DNA of 6,711 nucleotides from Hyphomicrobiales bacterium (GTDB lineage Bacteria; Pseudomonadota; Alphaproteobacteria; Rhizobiales; Aestuariivirgaceae). The position numbers and the translations under genes are program-made. Every line of letters begins with the position of its first letter. Position 1 is the first letter of the stretch. Shown here piece by piece: positions 1 through 5,992 of this stretch. The stretch is taken from positions 12,125-18,835 of the forward strand of contig PLXI01000144.1 of the NCBI GenBank assembly GCA_003151375.1, written 5' to 3'. The notes beneath the pieces were generated by a model that saw only the letters and a program-made list of their open reading frames with translations, did no database searches and was not told the origin of the DNA.

Positions 1-963
1 GCTAATGTTACTGAGATTGCGGGCCATATCAAAAAACTAATGAAGAAGCATGACAAAAAGTTGCTATGGGGCACCGCCAATATGTTCTCCAACCGCCGCT
101 TTATGGCGGGTGCTGCCACCAATCCAGATCCAGATATGTTTGCCTATAGTGCAGCCCAAGTGAAGCACGCACTTGATACAACCCACCATCTTAAGGGCGA
201 AAACTATGTGATGTGGGGTGGGCGTGAAGGTTATGAAACGCTGATCAACACCCGCATCGGCCAAGAGCTGCATCAAGCTGGTCGCTTCCTTTCCATGGTG
301 GTGGACTACAAGCACAAGATCGGATTCAAAGGCCCAATCTTGATTGAGCCTAAGCCCAAGGAGCCCTCGACGCATCAATATGATTACGATGTGGCCACCG
401 TGTGGAGCATGATTAAATCTTATGGCTTGGAAAAGGACGTGAAGATGAACGTGGAACAAAACCACGCGATTTTGGCCGGCCACACCTTTGAGCATGAAAT
501 TGCACTGGCTTCAGCCTATGGCATTTTTGGTTCATTGGATTTGAACCGCGGCGGCTATCAAGTGGGCTGGGATACAGACCAGTTCGCCATGAACGTGCCA
601 GAACTTACAATCATGATGCTTGAAGTGATCCGCGCTGGCGGCTTCACCACGGGCGGCATGAATTTTGACGCCAAAATCCGTCGTCAATCTATTGATCCCG
701 ATGATCTCTTGCATGGCCATGTGGCCTCGATGGATGCTTGCGCACGCGGATTGTTGAACGCAGAGACAATCATCAAAACTGGAACTCTCGATAAGGCAAT
801 CGACAAGCGCTATGCCAAATGGAAATTGCCGCATAACGCTGCCATGTTGAAAAAAGGCGCGTCGCTGGAAAAAATTGCCGCGCGGGTGCATAAAGATAAG
901 ATCGAGCCACAACCCAAATCCGGCCGTCAGGAATATCTTGAAGGCCTGCTGAATGAAGTTTGA
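1..963 (+). CDS. xylA: Xylose isomerase, 3' part (5' end outside window)
   Basis: Xylose isomerase interconverts D-xylose and D-xylulose in the cytoplasm, the first step of the isomerase route of xylose catabolism, with two divalent metals. The reading frame is open from base 1, so the internal ATG at base 40 is not the start. The 320 residues seen are the C-terminal part of a protein usually about 435-440 long. They continue family sequence without a break (LLWGTANMFSN, GAATNPDPD, MWGGREGYE). Metal and substrate residues are present in order: Glu and Lys of IEPKPKEP (codons at 346 and 352), Glu and His of VEQNHA (454, 463), Asp of LDLNRGG (538), both Asp of GWDTDQF (571, 577) and Asp of NFDAK (667). 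The catalytic His and Asp of the N-terminal part lie upstream, so completeness cannot be judged. The next gene begins 32 bp after the stop on the same strand, which suggests one operon. Confidence 0.97.
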   Translation, partial: ANVTEIAGHIKKLMKKHDKKLLWGTANMFSNRRFMAGAATNPDPDMFAYSAAQVKHALDTTHHLKGENYVMWGGREGYETLINTRIGQELHQAGRFLSMVVDYKHKIGFKGPILIEPKPKEPSTHQYDYDVATVWSMIKSYGLEKDVKMNVEQNHAILAGHTFEHEIALASAYGIFGSLDLNRGGYQVGWDTDQFAMNVPELTIMMLEVIRAGGFTTGGMNFDAKIRRQSIDPDDLLHGHVASMDACARGLLNAETIIKTGTLDKAIDKRYAKWKLPHNAAMLKKGASLEKIAARVHKDKIEPQPKSGRQEYLEGLLNEV

Positions 964-980
964 GGGCCATTTATAAATAC

Positions 981-987
981 GAGGAGG
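981..987 (+). promoter_or_regulatory. Ribosome binding site that sets the start at 996
   Basis: GAGGAGG lies 8 bases before the ATG at 996. It decides against the in-frame TTG at 960, which overlaps the xylA stop and would add 12 residues unlike the family. Confidence 0.8.
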
Positions 988-995
988 AAACCACC

Positions 996-2054
996 ATGCC
1001 CACCACCATCAAAGGCCCAGCAATTTTTCTGGCGCAATTTGCCGGAGACAAAGCGCCGTTCAATTCACTTGATGCCATTTGTAAATGGGCGGCTTCGCTC
1101 GGCTATAAGGGCGTGCAAATTCCAACTTGGGATGCGCGCTTTATTGATCTCAAGAAAGCTGCCTCAAGCAAAACCTATTGCGATGAGTTGAAGGGCACGG
1201 CCAAAAAGCACGGGCTGGAGATCACCGAACTCTCCACCCATTTGCAAGGCCAGCTGGTAGCAGTTAACCCAGCCTATAATGAGGCCTTTGATGCCTTTGC
1301 GCCCAAGGAAGTGCATGGCAATGAAAAGGCGCGCCGCGCTTGGGCTTGTGAGCAAGTGACGATGGCGGCGAAAGCCTCCAAACATTTGGGCCTAAAATCG
1401 CATGTGTCATTTACCGGCGCCTTGGTCTGGCCATATCTCTATCCGTGGCCACCGCGCCCAGCCGGCTTGATCGAGGAAGGCTTTACCGAACTTGCTAAGC
1501 GTTGGAAGCCATTGCTTGATGTGATGGATGAAAATGGCGTTGATGTAGGCTTTGAAATCCATCCGGGCGAAGATGTGATGGATGGCATCACCTTTGAGAT
1601 GTTCTTGGAAAAGCTGAAAGGCCACAAGCGCTGTCAGATCAATTATGATCCTTCGCACTTTGTGTTGCAGCAGCTGGACTATTTGCAATTCATCGACATT
1701 TATCATGAGCGCATTTGCGCCTTCCATGTGAAGGATGCGGAGTTCAATCCAACCGGCCGCCAAGGGGTTTATTCTGGGTTCCAGAATTGGACGCAACGCG
1801 CCGGAAGGTTCCGTTCATTGGGTGACGGGCAAGTGGATTTCGCGGCGATCTTTTCCAAGCTTTCGCAATACAACTATGATTCCTGGGCAGTTCTGGAATG
1901 GGAATGCTGCTTGAAGTCTTCTGACCAAGGTGCCGCCGAAGGCGCACCTTTCATCGAAGGCCACATCATCCATACGACGGGCAAAGCCTTTGATGATTTT
2001 GCTGCGGGTGGTGGTGTCGACAAGGCGCAGATCAAACGCATGTTGGGGATTTGA
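996..2054 (+). CDS. Sugar phosphate isomerase/epimerase family protein (xylose isomerase-like TIM barrel)
   Basis: This 352-residue protein belongs to the AP-endonuclease-2 / xylose-isomerase-like TIM-barrel superfamily, whose members are cytoplasmic metal-dependent sugar isomerases, epimerases or dehydratases (IolE and related). The exact substrate cannot be read from the sequence. Visible barrel signatures are LGYKGVQIPTWD (about 35-46), HGLEITELSTHLQGQL (72-87), GVDVGFEIHPGE (181-192), INYDPSHF (215-222), AFHVKDAEF (242-250) and VLEWE (299-303). By family analogy Glu187, Asp218, His244 and Glu301 are the likely metal ligands; all are present, so the enzyme should be active. The WPYLYPWPPRP stretch (145-155) is aromatic and proline rich, and probably lines the pocket. 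The start at 996 is supported by a strong ribosome binding site. Its place 32 bp behind xylA suggests co-transcription and a role in pentose or related sugar use, but this is inferred from context only. Fold confidence is high; function is open. Confidence 0.88.
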   Translation: MPTTIKGPAIFLAQFAGDKAPFNSLDAICKWAASLGYKGVQIPTWDARFIDLKKAASSKTYCDELKGTAKKHGLEITELSTHLQGQLVAVNPAYNEAFDAFAPKEVHGNEKARRAWACEQVTMAAKASKHLGLKSHVSFTGALVWPYLYPWPPRPAGLIEEGFTELAKRWKPLLDVMDENGVDVGFEIHPGEDVMDGITFEMFLEKLKGHKRCQINYDPSHFVLQQLDYLQFIDIYHERICAFHVKDAEFNPTGRQGVYSGFQNWTQRAGRFRSLGDGQVDFAAIFSKLSQYNYDSWAVLEWECCLKSSDQGAAEGAPFIEGHIIHTTGKAFDDFAAGGGVDKAQIKRMLGI

Positions 2055-2083
2055 TATTCCGTCCTCTCCGGTAAAGGGGGGGC

Positions 2084-2117
2084 GAGGGTGAGTATCTTGA
2101 ATTAAGCTACCACCCTC
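2084..2117 (+). repeat. Imperfect inverted repeat after the sugar isomerase gene
   Basis: GAGGGTG (2084-2090) and CACCCTC (2111-2117) are perfect 7-base complements around a 20-base loop. Further G/C pairs flank them after one mismatch. It could act as a 3'-end hairpin for the upstream genes, but there is no T-tract, so an intrinsic terminator is not supported. The G-rich and C-rich arms also resemble dispersed intergenic repeats I recall from Rhizobiales. Confidence 0.35.
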
Positions 2118-2125
2118 CCCATATT
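2097..2125 (+). promoter_or_regulatory. Weak candidate sigma-70-type promoter for yccF
   Basis: TTGAAT (2097-2102) and CATATT (2120-2125) are 17 bases apart, each matching 4 of 6 consensus positions. It would start transcription about 18 bases before the yccF ATG. It overlaps the inverted repeat in this gap. The match is poor enough to be chance. Confidence 0.25.
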
Positions 2126-2149
2126 CGTCACCGATCGGAGGCGCGTAAA

Positions 2150-2593
2150 ATGATATTCATACTCAATCTCATTTGGTTCATACTTGGTGGTTGGTTGATG
2201 GGTCTCGGCTGGATTTTGGCAGGCGTGATCATGGCCATCACTATTGTCGGCCTGCCTTGGGCACGCTCATGCTTTATGATTGCGCGCTATTCCTTCTGGC
2301 CCTTCGGCTATGACATTGTTTCGCGGGACCAATATTATGGCCATAAAGATATGGGCACAGGCACACTTGGCACCATTGGCAATGTGATCTGGTTCGTACT
2401 CGCTGGCTGGTGGCTGGCGATTGGCCATATCTCATTGGCGATTGGCCTCGCCTGCTCAATCATTGGCATTCCCTTTGCTTGGGCGCATGTGAAACTTGCA
2501 ATGGCATCACTATTTCCCGTGGGCAAAACTGTTGTGCGGGTGGATGAACTCAGTCTCTATGGAAAAAAACTCATCCCAGCGCCTCGGGCTTAA
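2150..2593 (+). CDS. yccF: YccF-family inner membrane protein with duplicated YccF domain
   Basis: This 147-residue, very hydrophobic protein has the size and layout of E. coli YccF (about 148 residues), an inner membrane protein whose molecular role is not established. The sequence shows two tandem copies of the domain. The first runs over residues 6-53 (NLIWFILGGW, then IVGLPWARS and SFWPFG). The second runs over residues 78-126 (NVIWFVLAGWW, then IIGIPFAWA and SLFPVG). Each copy has a hydrophobic stretch long enough to span the membrane once or twice, with a short polar linker (about 56-72) between them. The C-terminal 20 residues are polar with basic residues. GGAGG at 2137-2141, 8 bases before the ATG, supports the start. 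The last 23 bp overlap the 3' end of hslO on the other strand. Family assignment is confident; no function is claimed. Confidence 0.93.
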   Translation: MIFILNLIWFILGGWLMGLGWILAGVIMAITIVGLPWARSCFMIARYSFWPFGYDIVSRDQYYGHKDMGTGTLGTIGNVIWFVLAGWWLAIGHISLAIGLACSIIGIPFAWAHVKLAMASLFPVGKTVVRVDELSLYGKKLIPAPRA

Positions 2594-3494
2594 ACCGATA
2601 AGGCGTTGAACAGAATTCACACACCACCTCGATCATGCCGTCTTTCATCATGTCCGCACGGTCACCTATTGGGAAATTGCGCAACATGGATTCCACTGTC
2701 TCAACTGAACAGGTGCAATGGCGGCTGATCGGGATGGCGGGGTAAACCGTCACGCCATCTTCATGATAAAGCCGGTACAACAATTCTTCCGAGGTGAGGG
2801 TTGGATCAAGCAGTTCATGGTCTTCAACCGTATCTAAGAGCAACCGGGCCTTCACCCAATTGTCGTCTTCAAGAATTTCTGAAGTCTGTCCCTCAGGCAT
2901 TTGTTCGGGGATTGCAGAAACACCACCCTCGCTTGGCAAATGCTGCACCATAATGGCACCAGCGCGCCACTGCGTTGCTTTTTGCCCACGCGTCATTATT
3001 GGCCCAGCAGCCACACGAAGGCGCGTTGGGATTTGTTCAGATTGAAGAAAATAAGTGTGTGTGGCTTCAGCCAAAGTGTTGTTACCCAAAGGCACAATGC
3101 CTTGATAGCGTTCCATCTCTTGGCCTTGATCAATCGTCATGCCGAGATAGCCTGCGCCCAGCAGGTCTTTTTGTTGCGGGCTCGTGAAACTGTCCAACTT
3201 TGATTGATCGAACTTCGCCATGGCACGCACATGGCCGGGCGAAACAAAGTCCGCAACGATCATGGAAGCAGGCCCATCAGTTTTGGTTTGAAGGATGAAC
3301 TTACCGTCAAACTTAAGTGCTGATCCCAACATGGCGGTCAGAGAAACACTTTCCGCTACAAGGGCTGAAACCGCATCGGGGTAGCTGTGTTTAGAAAGAA
3401 TATCATCAACCACGGCGCCAAGCCGCACAATGCGTCCGCGAACGCCCAAAGGCTTGATGGCAAAGGGGATAACGTGATCAGTGGTGGTGGGCAT
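2571..3494 (-). CDS. hslO: Hsp33 redox-regulated molecular chaperone
   Basis: Hsp33 is a cytoplasmic holdase chaperone that is off when its C-terminal cysteines bind zinc and is switched on by oxidation (disulfide formation, unfolding, dimer formation). The 307-residue product has the N-terminal substrate-binding domain (about 1-230; note LSKHSYPDAVSALVAES and the GKFILQTKTDGP strand region). The C-terminal zinc switch is intact: Cys260-x-Cys262 (HCTCS) and Cys292-x-x-Cys295 (CEFC), 29 residues apart, matching the family spacing. The length is near the usual 290-330. The ATG at 3494 is preceded by AAGGA 6 bases upstream. The gene lies 63 bp downstream of argF on the same strand, so read-through from the argD promoter is likely. 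A strong hairpin sits in that gap. Its 3' end overlaps yccF convergently by 23 bp, with no terminator seen between them. Confidence 0.96.
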   Translation of the reverse strand: MPTTTDHVIPFAIKPLGVRGRIVRLGAVVDDILSKHSYPDAVSALVAESVSLTAMLGSALKFDGKFILQTKTDGPASMIVADFVSPGHVRAMAKFDQSKLDSFTSPQQKDLLGAGYLGMTIDQGQEMERYQGIVPLGNNTLAEATHTYFLQSEQIPTRLRVAAGPIMTRGQKATQWRAGAIMVQHLPSEGGVSAIPEQMPEGQTSEILEDDNWVKARLLLDTVEDHELLDPTLTSEELLYRLYHEDGVTVYPAIPISRHCTCSVETVESMLRNFPIGDRADMMKDGMIEVVCEFCSTPYRFKPEALG

Positions 3495-3512
3495 CTTAGT
3501 TCCTTAACGCTG

Positions 3513-3538
3513 CATGGGCGCATCAACCTGCGCCCATG
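3513..3538 (-). repeat. Perfect 10-bp inverted repeat (RNA hairpin) between argF and hslO
   Basis: CATGGGCGCA (3513-3522) and TGCGCCCATG (3529-3538) are exact complements around a 6-base loop. No T-run follows on either strand, so it does not look like an intrinsic terminator. In the - strand transcript it ends 7 bases before the hslO ribosome binding site (AAGGA). It could be a processing or stability element of the polycistronic mRNA, or could affect hslO translation. Confidence 0.7.
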
Positions 3539-3557
3539 GAGATGCTATATGGGGAGC

Positions 3558-4484
3558 CTATTTCCCAAAGCAATGCAGCAGAATGGCTTTCTGCGTATGA
3601 ACGCGGTTTTCGGCTTCATCAAAAACAACCGATTGCGCACTGTCAAACACGCCATCCGTCACCTCTTCATTGCGGTGCGCGGGCAGGCAATGCATGAACA
3701 ACGCGCCTTTGGCAGCGCGCGCCATCAAAGCCTCATTCACTTGATAGGGCCGCAACAAATTATGGCGGCGGGTTTTTTCTTCTTCTGGATCATGCATCGA
3801 AAGCCAAGTATCAGCGACGACGCAATCAGCGCCTGCCACAGCCTCCACTGCTGATGTCATCACCTGAACATCCGCCTTCATCTGTTCGGCCCATTGCAGA
3901 AACTCAGGGTGTGGCCGCAAGATTTGCGGTGTAGCAATGCGCAAGGCTCCACCAAGCACGCCCACTGCCTCAATCCATGAACCACAAACATTATTGCCAT
4001 CCCCGATCCACGCAGTTTTGAGCTTGGAAACATCGCCTTTGTTTTCTTCAAGGGTGAGAACGTCTGCCATCACCTGGCAAGGATGTGTTTCATTGGTCAA
4101 GCCATTGATAACCGGAATGGTGGCGGCCCCAGCAAATTCCATCAAAGTTTCATGTGCCTTGGAACGGATCATCACGCCGTCAACATAGCGAGACACGACC
4201 CGTGCTGTATCCGCCACGGTTTCACCACGGCCCAATTGCATTTCAGCACCTGACACAGTGAACACTTCACCGCCCAATTGCCTGATACCCATTTCAAATG
4301 AAAAGCGCGTGCGGGTTGACGGGCGCTCAAAAATCAACGCAATGGCTTTGCCTTTTAAAGGCTGGTCTTTGTCTGGTTCACCTTTGGCAAATTTTGCCCG
4401 TGCTTTTTTGCGCGAGGCAGCTTCAGAAAGCATTTTCCGCAGCTGTGGCTTGGTGAAGTCTTTAAGATCAAGAAAGTGCGACAT
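3558..4484 (-). CDS. argF: Ornithine carbamoyltransferase
   Basis: The enzyme transfers the carbamoyl group of carbamoyl phosphate to L-ornithine to give citrulline, the step before argininosuccinate synthesis, in the cytoplasm. The 308-residue length is typical. Carbamoyl-phosphate-binding motif STRTR is at 56-60, HPCQ at 134-137 and the HCLPAHRNEEV block at 265-275, all intact. The second, ornithine-binding domain carries DTWLSMHD (225-232). Many family members have SMG where this has SMH, so the loop is slightly divergent. The ATG at 4484 lies 2 bp after the argD stop, so the two are almost certainly translated from one mRNA. The upstream A/G-rich end of argD (GGAAAAGAAA) gives only a weak ribosome binding site, compatible with translational coupling. 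With ArgD it supplies non-adjacent steps of arginine synthesis (ArgJ or ArgE acts between them and is not in the window). A catabolic role is less likely beside argD. Confidence 0.97.
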   Translation of the reverse strand: MSHFLDLKDFTKPQLRKMLSEAASRKKARAKFAKGEPDKDQPLKGKAIALIFERPSTRTRFSFEMGIRQLGGEVFTVSGAEMQLGRGETVADTARVVSRYVDGVMIRSKAHETLMEFAGAATIPVINGLTNETHPCQVMADVLTLEENKGDVSKLKTAWIGDGNNVCGSWIEAVGVLGGALRIATPQILRPHPEFLQWAEQMKADVQVMTSAVEAVAGADCVVADTWLSMHDPEEEKTRRHNLLRPYQVNEALMARAAKGALFMHCLPAHRNEEVTDGVFDSAQSVVFDEAENRVHTQKAILLHCFGK

Positions 4485-4486
4485 GA

Positions 4487-5662
4487 TTATTTCTTTTCCA
4501 ACGCGTTACAGGTGGCCTCAAGTTTGCTGAGCGCCTCATTGATATCAGCTTCAGTTACGATGAGTGGTGGCAGTAAGCGCACCACATTATCGCCGGCACC
4601 GATGACGAGAAGTTTCTCGGCCAAGGCTGCTTTGACAAAATCGGTGTTAAGCCCGCGGGTCTTAATACCCATCATCAAGCCCTCGCCGCGGATGTCTTCA
4701 ATCACGGTGGGGTGCAAATCTTTGAGCCGCGCCAAGCCTTGCTTTAGTTTCAGGGCCTGCAATTGCACATTGGCCAGAAAGCCATCACCCAAAACTACGT
4801 CCAAAACCGCATTGCCAACGGCTGTGGCCAATGGATTGCCGCCAAAGGTGGAGCCATGCGTGCCAGCCACCATACCGCTCGCGGCATTTTCTGTAGCCAG
4901 AACAGCACCGAGTGGAAAGCCGCCACCAATGCCTTTGGCGATGGACATGATATCCGGCGCAACACCTGTCCATTCATAAGCAAACAACTTGCCAGTGCGG
5001 CCCACGCCACATTGGATTTCATCGAATATCAAAAGCAGATCATGTTTATCACACAGCCCGCGCAAATAGCGCAGCTCTTCCGGCGGCACGGAACGCAAGC
5101 CGCCTTCGCCTTGTACAGGCTCAATCATCAATGCAGCTGTTTGCGGGCCAATGGCGGCTTCCAACGCCTTGTGATCGCCGAAAGCCACTTGGTCAAAACC
5201 CACAACCTTTGGGCCGAAACCCTCAAGATATTTCTGTTGGCCGCCAGCAGCCAGCGTGGCCAAGGTGCGGCCGTGAAAAGCGCCCTCAAATGTGATGATG
5301 TGAAATTTCTCGGATTTGCCTAAAGCCGCAAAATGCTTGCGCGCCATTTTAATCGCAAGCTCGTTGGCCTCTGAGCCTGAATTGCAGAAGAACACCGTGT
5401 CAGCGAAAGTGGCCGCAATCAACCGCTCAGCAAGTTTTATCTGCCCTGGCATTTGATAAAGATTAGACGTGTGCCAGATCTTGCCAGCCTGCTCAGTTAG
5501 GGCCGCAATCAAATGGGGATGGGCATGGCCGCAAGAGTTGACGGCAACGCCAGCGCCAAAATCAAGAAATTCGGTTCCGTCTTCCGTATATGATCGCGCA
5601 CCAACACCACGCACAAAGGCGACAGGCGCTCTGGCATAGGTGGGAAGAACTGGGCTGATCAT
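4487..5662 (-). CDS. argD: Acetylornithine aminotransferase (class III PLP-dependent)
   Basis: This class III aminotransferase converts N-acetylglutamate semialdehyde to N-acetylornithine using glutamate. Many homologues also make N-succinyl-diaminopimelate for lysine synthesis. The 391-residue product matches the usual length. PLP-site motifs are complete: SGSEANE (95-101), FHGRT (129-133), EPVQGEGG (181-188), FDEIQCGVGRTG (213-224) with Asp214, and MSIAKGIGGG (239-248) with the Schiff-base Lys243, followed by HGSTFGGNPLA. The start is the ATG at 5662 (MISPVLPTYARAPV), with GGAG 7 bases upstream. An in-frame TTG at 5695 lies inside a leader hairpin and is unlikely. The gene is first in an argD-argF-hslO unit, with a candidate promoter and leader hairpin just upstream. 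An ornithine or GABA-type transaminase is possible on sequence alone, but adjacency to argF favours ArgD. Confidence 0.95.
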   Translation of the reverse strand: MISPVLPTYARAPVAFVRGVGARSYTEDGTEFLDFGAGVAVNSCGHAHPHLIAALTEQAGKIWHTSNLYQMPGQIKLAERLIAATFADTVFFCNSGSEANELAIKMARKHFAALGKSEKFHIITFEGAFHGRTLATLAAGGQQKYLEGFGPKVVGFDQVAFGDHKALEAAIGPQTAALMIEPVQGEGGLRSVPPEELRYLRGLCDKHDLLLIFDEIQCGVGRTGKLFAYEWTGVAPDIMSIAKGIGGGFPLGAVLATENAASGMVAGTHGSTFGGNPLATAVGNAVLDVVLGDGFLANVQLQALKLKQGLARLKDLHPTVIEDIRGEGLMMGIKTRGLNTDFVKAALAEKLLVIGAGDNVVRLLPPLIVTEADINEALSKLEATCNALEKK

Positions 5663-5669
5663 GGCGATA

Positions 5670-5673
5670 CTCC
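5670..5673 (-). promoter_or_regulatory. Ribosome binding site that sets the argD start
   Basis: GGAG on the - strand lies 7 bases before the ATG at 5662. It is immediately downstream of the U-rich tract of the leader hairpin, so hairpin folding or readthrough could bear on initiation. Confidence 0.7.
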
Positions 5674-5705
5674 AAAAACCAAAAGCGCCGACCAAAGGTC
5701 AGCGC
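5674..5705 (-). terminator. Terminator-like hairpin in the argD leader (possible attenuator)
   Basis: On the - strand transcript, GCGCUGACC (5705-5697) pairs with GGUCGGCGC (5693-5685) around a UUU loop. This is a 9-bp stem with one G-U pair, followed at once by UUUUGGUUUUU (5684-5674). The + strand copy has a C/A mismatch where the - strand RNA has G-U, and no T-run follows it in the + direction, so the - strand RNA is the better folded one. The hairpin lies between the candidate argD promoter and the argD ribosome binding site. Alternatives are a 5'-stabilising stem or a DNA operator, since GACC-N3-GGTC is also a palindrome. The very short distance from the predicted transcription start (about 6 bases) argues against classical attenuation unless transcription starts further upstream. 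Confidence 0.5.
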
Positions 5706-5717
5706 AGTTAAAATGGA

Positions 5718-5746
5718 ATGTTAGTCAAGCCCGCCAGTGGGGTCAA
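5718..5746 (-). promoter_or_regulatory. Candidate sigma-70 promoter for argD-argF-hslO
   Basis: On the - strand, TTGACC (5746-5741) and TAACAT (5723-5718) are separated by exactly 17 bases. The -35 matches consensus at 5 of 6 positions and the -10 at 4 of 6. Transcription would begin near 5711, giving a leader of about 50 bases that starts almost at the hairpin. Confidence 0.5.
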
Positions 5747-5804
5747 TGGCCGCTTATGAACAGGTGAGTCAAAATAGCGCATGGCAAGGGAACAAAAACG
5801 AGTC

Positions 5805-5820
5805 TTAAGTCGTTGTTAAC
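5805..5820 (+). promoter_or_regulatory. CtrA-binding box TTAA-N7-TTAAC
   Basis: TTAAGTCGTTGTTAAC is an exact match to the full CtrA recognition pattern TTAA-N7-TTAAC, about 180 bases before the gcrA start. CtrA represses gcrA in Caulobacter crescentus, so a site here fits a conserved circuit. It directly abuts the GAGTC methylation site at 5800-5804. It also lies about 60 bases upstream of the argD -35, so action on argD cannot be ruled out. No binding is shown by sequence alone. Confidence 0.6.
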
Positions 5821-5870
5821 CACGCCGTGGGGCCGAAAGCTGGGGAAAACATTGTGATCTCCTTGTTTCA

Positions 5871-5920
5871 GCACCACTGCCCATAGTAGTAAAAATCCAA
5901 CGGCCTACGAGTAGTGGTGC
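5871..5920. repeat. Perfect 8-bp inverted repeat in the gcrA upstream region
   Basis: GCACCACT (5871-5878) and AGTGGTGC (5913-5920) are exact complements separated by 34 bases. In RNA the stem could extend by a G-U and a C-G pair to 10 bp. The right arm ends one base before TATCAT (5922-5927), a 5 of 6 match to a -10 element with no good -35. It may be an operator or a leader hairpin, depending on where transcription starts. Confidence 0.45.
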
Positions 5921-5921
5921 C

Positions 5922-5927
5922 TATCAT
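5922..5927 (+). promoter_or_regulatory. Candidate -10 element for gcrA
   Basis: TATCAT matches the sigma-70 -10 consensus at 5 of 6 positions and would place the transcription start about 65 bases before the gcrA ATG. No acceptable -35 is found 16-18 bases upstream. An alternative pair, TTGTTT (5863) with TAGTAA (5887), is weaker at the -10. Confidence 0.25.
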
Positions 5928-5950
5928 CGGTAAATGCGTTGAGTTGAAAA

Positions 5951-5980
5951 CGCGGGTGCTCGTTACATGAGATTCCCGCG
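5951..5980 (+). repeat. GC-rich hairpin just before the gcrA ribosome binding site
   Basis: CGCGGG (5951-5956) pairs with CCCGCG (5975-5980). Inside the 18-base loop, CTC (5959-5961) can pair with GAG (5969-5971). The structure ends 7 bases before AAGGA. It overlaps the GATTC site at 5971-5975 and would sequester the alternative ATG at 5967. Confidence 0.45.
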
Positions 5981-5987
5981 CACACGG

Positions 5988-5992
5988 AAGGA
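5988..5992 (+). promoter_or_regulatory. Ribosome binding site that sets the gcrA start
   Basis: AAGGA lies 7 bases before the ATG at 6000. The upstream in-frame ATG at 5967 has no comparable site and would add 11 residues (MRFPRTRKDSE) ahead of the usual family start. Confidence 0.7.

Noticed and set aside
64..495. 143-codon - strand open frame inside xylA
   Set aside because: Antisense to conserved xylose isomerase active-site sequence; a His- and hydrophobic-rich shadow translation.
960..995. TTG-initiated 12-codon N-terminal extension of the sugar isomerase gene
   Set aside because: It overlaps the xylA stop and contains the ribosome binding site itself; the ATG at 996 has ideal spacing to GAGGAGG.
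3387..3854. 155-codon + strand open frame across the argF-hslO junction
   Set aside because: Antisense to conserved coding sequence in both genes, with low-complexity translation and no family resemblance.
4763..5323. 186-codon + strand open frame inside argD
   Set aside because: Shadow of argD, whose PLP motifs fix the - strand frame; the translated product has no recognisable features.
5663..5695. TTG-initiated 11-codon extension of argD
   Set aside because: The start would lie inside the leader hairpin, has no ribosome binding site, and adds residues unlike the family. The ATG at 5662 has GGAG at 7 bases.
5708..5724. Second CtrA-like site, TTAA then TTAG
   Set aside because: The spacing is 9 bases instead of 7 and the second half is imperfect.
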